From Branchipolynoe longqiensis (Eukaryota > Annelida > Polychaeta > Phyllodocida > Polynoidae), in NCBI GenBank assembly GCA_030323885.1, contig CM059193.1:91575990-91639989 (forward strand): a stretch of DNA of 64,000 nucleotides. Direction: 5' to 3'. Shown in pieces: positions 62,426-64,000 of the stretch (positions are counted from its first letter, which is position 1; each line of letters opens with the position of its first letter). Below the pieces are notes generated by a model. The model had not been told where the DNA came from. It saw nothing but the letters and a program-made list of their open reading frames with translations, and did no database searches. The translations under genes were made by a program, and so were the position numbers.

Positions 62426-62980
62426 GCGTTTGGTGGAGGTGAGTCACGTCGGGCCACATTACCGCACAAGAAAATGTCGGCCAGTCATACATGCCCTTAC
62501 CGAAATAAAAGAAAAAACCCTCCTGAGCGAGTGACTGAGTGGCGGAAGTGGGTTGCAGTTTCAAAGCAGAGACGCGCCAGCGATCACATGCATTAGCTTG
62601 GGCCAGATTACAAGCAATTCATATTTCCCTCCGCAGGTTCATGCTAGTATAATCTCTTATATATCACACATATATATTAAATGCTCGGAGGGGAATAACA
62701 AATGTTCTATTAACTTATATCTGGCCTGATGCATTGGTAGAACCCCCCCCCCCCATTACCCCCCCTCCTCCCCCCATGCGGGCAGTGTTTTAACCGAGTG
62801 CCACCCCCCCCCCCTGCTTCATATGATGTAAAACATATTATACAAGTATAAATGCTTGATGTGAATTAGATATTATTCCTTCCTCCTGCGCTACCACACT
62901 GTTGGAGTACACCCCCCCCCCCCCTCCCCTGATTGTTGTTAGTAAGCGAGTGCCCCGCCCAGCCCCCCTCGGCTACTCAG
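62426..62980. other. Unassigned, with C-runs
   Basis: Three long C-runs (62740, 62806, 62912). No gene recognised. Confidence 0.3.
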
Positions 62981-62985
62981 CCAAA

Positions 62986-63173
62986 CAGGGAAACCCCATT
63001 ATAACGAACCCCGAATTAACGCAAATTCTGATATAACGCGATGATTCATCGGACCCAGAATTCCTTAATTCGAAGGTAATTCAATGAACTGAACCCCGAT
63101 TTAGCGTGACCCCGTTGTTTTTGCAATGCCATTTTATGGATCCCAATGATCGTGTTATAAGGCGGTTTCACTG
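62986..63173. mobile_element. MITE, pogo-like, TA flank lost
   Basis: Ends CAGGGAAACCCCATTATAAC and GTTATAAGGCGGTTTCACTG are inverted. Flanking TA is not preserved. Confidence 0.65.
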
Positions 63174-63232
63174 CATACAGACACTAGTTTTATTGGTGTC
63201 GAAGCATGGACATCAGGAAGGTCCAGGCCCAA

Positions 63233-63566
63233 TGCTTGTTTCTTTGTTGTTTTACGTCCTAGCACAATCTAAGGTCATATCCGGATGGGAACCGACTTGT
63301 GATAGTGCTCACTCATGGTGACTTTATAGCATTGCCCCACTGAAAGATCAGGCCACCCCGGAACCGGAACCTGATATCCCGTACAGTCACATTATCCTGA
63401 TACCGATCTAACCACTCCTTGTCCTATCCTATTATTGCCGAGCGACAGGCTAGGTAGCGACAAGTATCAATTTGAGAAGTCATTGGTTTGACTCGGCTGG
63501 GATTCGAACTCCCGACCTTCCACACGAGAAGCCTGCACTGTACCGATTAGGTCACCGCGTTTGGTA
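63233..63566 (-). repeat. SINE-A, full length
   Basis: Tail TTTGTTGTTTTACGTCC to head complement CCGATTAGGTCACCGCG. Confidence 0.85.
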
Positions 63567-64000
63567 CCAGGCCTTTAGTAAAGACGGCCTTTACTAAGTT
63601 TATTGGATCCCCACTCTTATTGCCTCACTCTATAGGTGTCTGGCAGGCATAACTGTCACCAGATTAGATTGTGTCGCTAATCAGCTAATGTGGTGGAGTG
63701 AGACTCAAGTGTCACTGTCAGCGAATCTCTTGAAAAGTTGTAATCTGTTTTAAGATCGAACTTTGTGGGAAATGAAATCTTTATATCCTTTCGCTGCTTT
63801 TTTAACCAAGTTCTAAATATGTCATGTCATGATTTTATTGTACGGCTCGTGAGAATGGCTCCTCAGAGTGAGGGTGTCTCATTAAATTTACATTCTTGTC
63901 ATTATTAATATTATTATTGCTATTATTATTGCTATTGTTATTACTATTGTTACTATTATTAGTGGTAGTAGTATCACTGTTAGTATTACTATTGTTATTG
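63567..64000. other. Unassigned; (ATT)n at the end
   Basis: 63890-64000 is an imperfect ATT/GTTATT microsatellite. No gene recognised. Confidence 0.4.

Overview
This is a eukaryotic, invertebrate-type genomic window dominated by repeats. Spliceosomal exon borders, non-LTR and DIRS retrotransposons, hundreds of tRNA-derived SINE bases per 10 kb, minisatellites and a 500-base run of N (15636-16135) all argue against a prokaryote. A SINE at 60017-60351 with a complete 15-bp target-site duplication resembles, from memory, a SINE type common in mollusc genomes, so a mollusc is my best guess; this is inference. No rRNA, CRISPR array or intact host tRNA gene was seen.

Host gene content is sparse. 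Three exons on the + strand (1536-1929, 4401-4482, 30454-30502) join in one reading frame and belong to one gene that starts before and ends after the window. Its product is Ser/Pro/Arg-rich, then acidic, then enters a possible coiled coil; I do not recognise it. The second intron is about 26 kb. Two of its 5' splice sites are followed directly by tandem repeats that carry donor-like motifs. A CpG-rich, promoter-like block with three GATTGG boxes spaced exactly 42 bp apart and a TATA box lies at 61119-61265 with no recognisable gene next to it.

Mobile elements, left to right: a DIRS1-type tyrosine-recombinase retrotransposon at 6498-12696 with inverted ends, internal complementary region, gag-like ORF, RT/RNase H ORF and recombinase ORF, broken by a frameshift and by an 805-bp TIR element; an RTE-like LINE on the - strand (about 35736-37900); a CR1/Jockey-like LINE on the - strand (about 45940-49940) broken by frameshifts and an insertion; a LINE 3' end (56560-57012) whose tail matches the tail of the SINE at 60017-60351; and many MITE/foldback elements, often nested.

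The most unusual element is a roughly 503-bp miniature LTR element, present in three full copies (14920-15422, 25091-25593, 59486-59991), one damaged copy (28045-28516), one solo LTR (32100-32281) and one fragment (44026-44165). Its 182-bp terminal direct repeats begin TGT and end ACA in the - orientation, are flanked by 4-bp duplications, and each carries a 72-nt tRNA-shaped sequence with A and B boxes. A primer-binding site resembling the tRNA-His complement and a purine tract sit where a reverse-transcribing LTR element would need them.

Tandem repeats include a 24-bp minisatellite (16453-18140), an approximately 33-bp minisatellite (30505-31690), long C/T-rich tracts (18276-19766, 20460-21125, 42934-43730, 57361-57905, 60600-61070) and a CACTCACAA-type array (55140-55830). 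Long open frames in these tracts are compositional artefacts.
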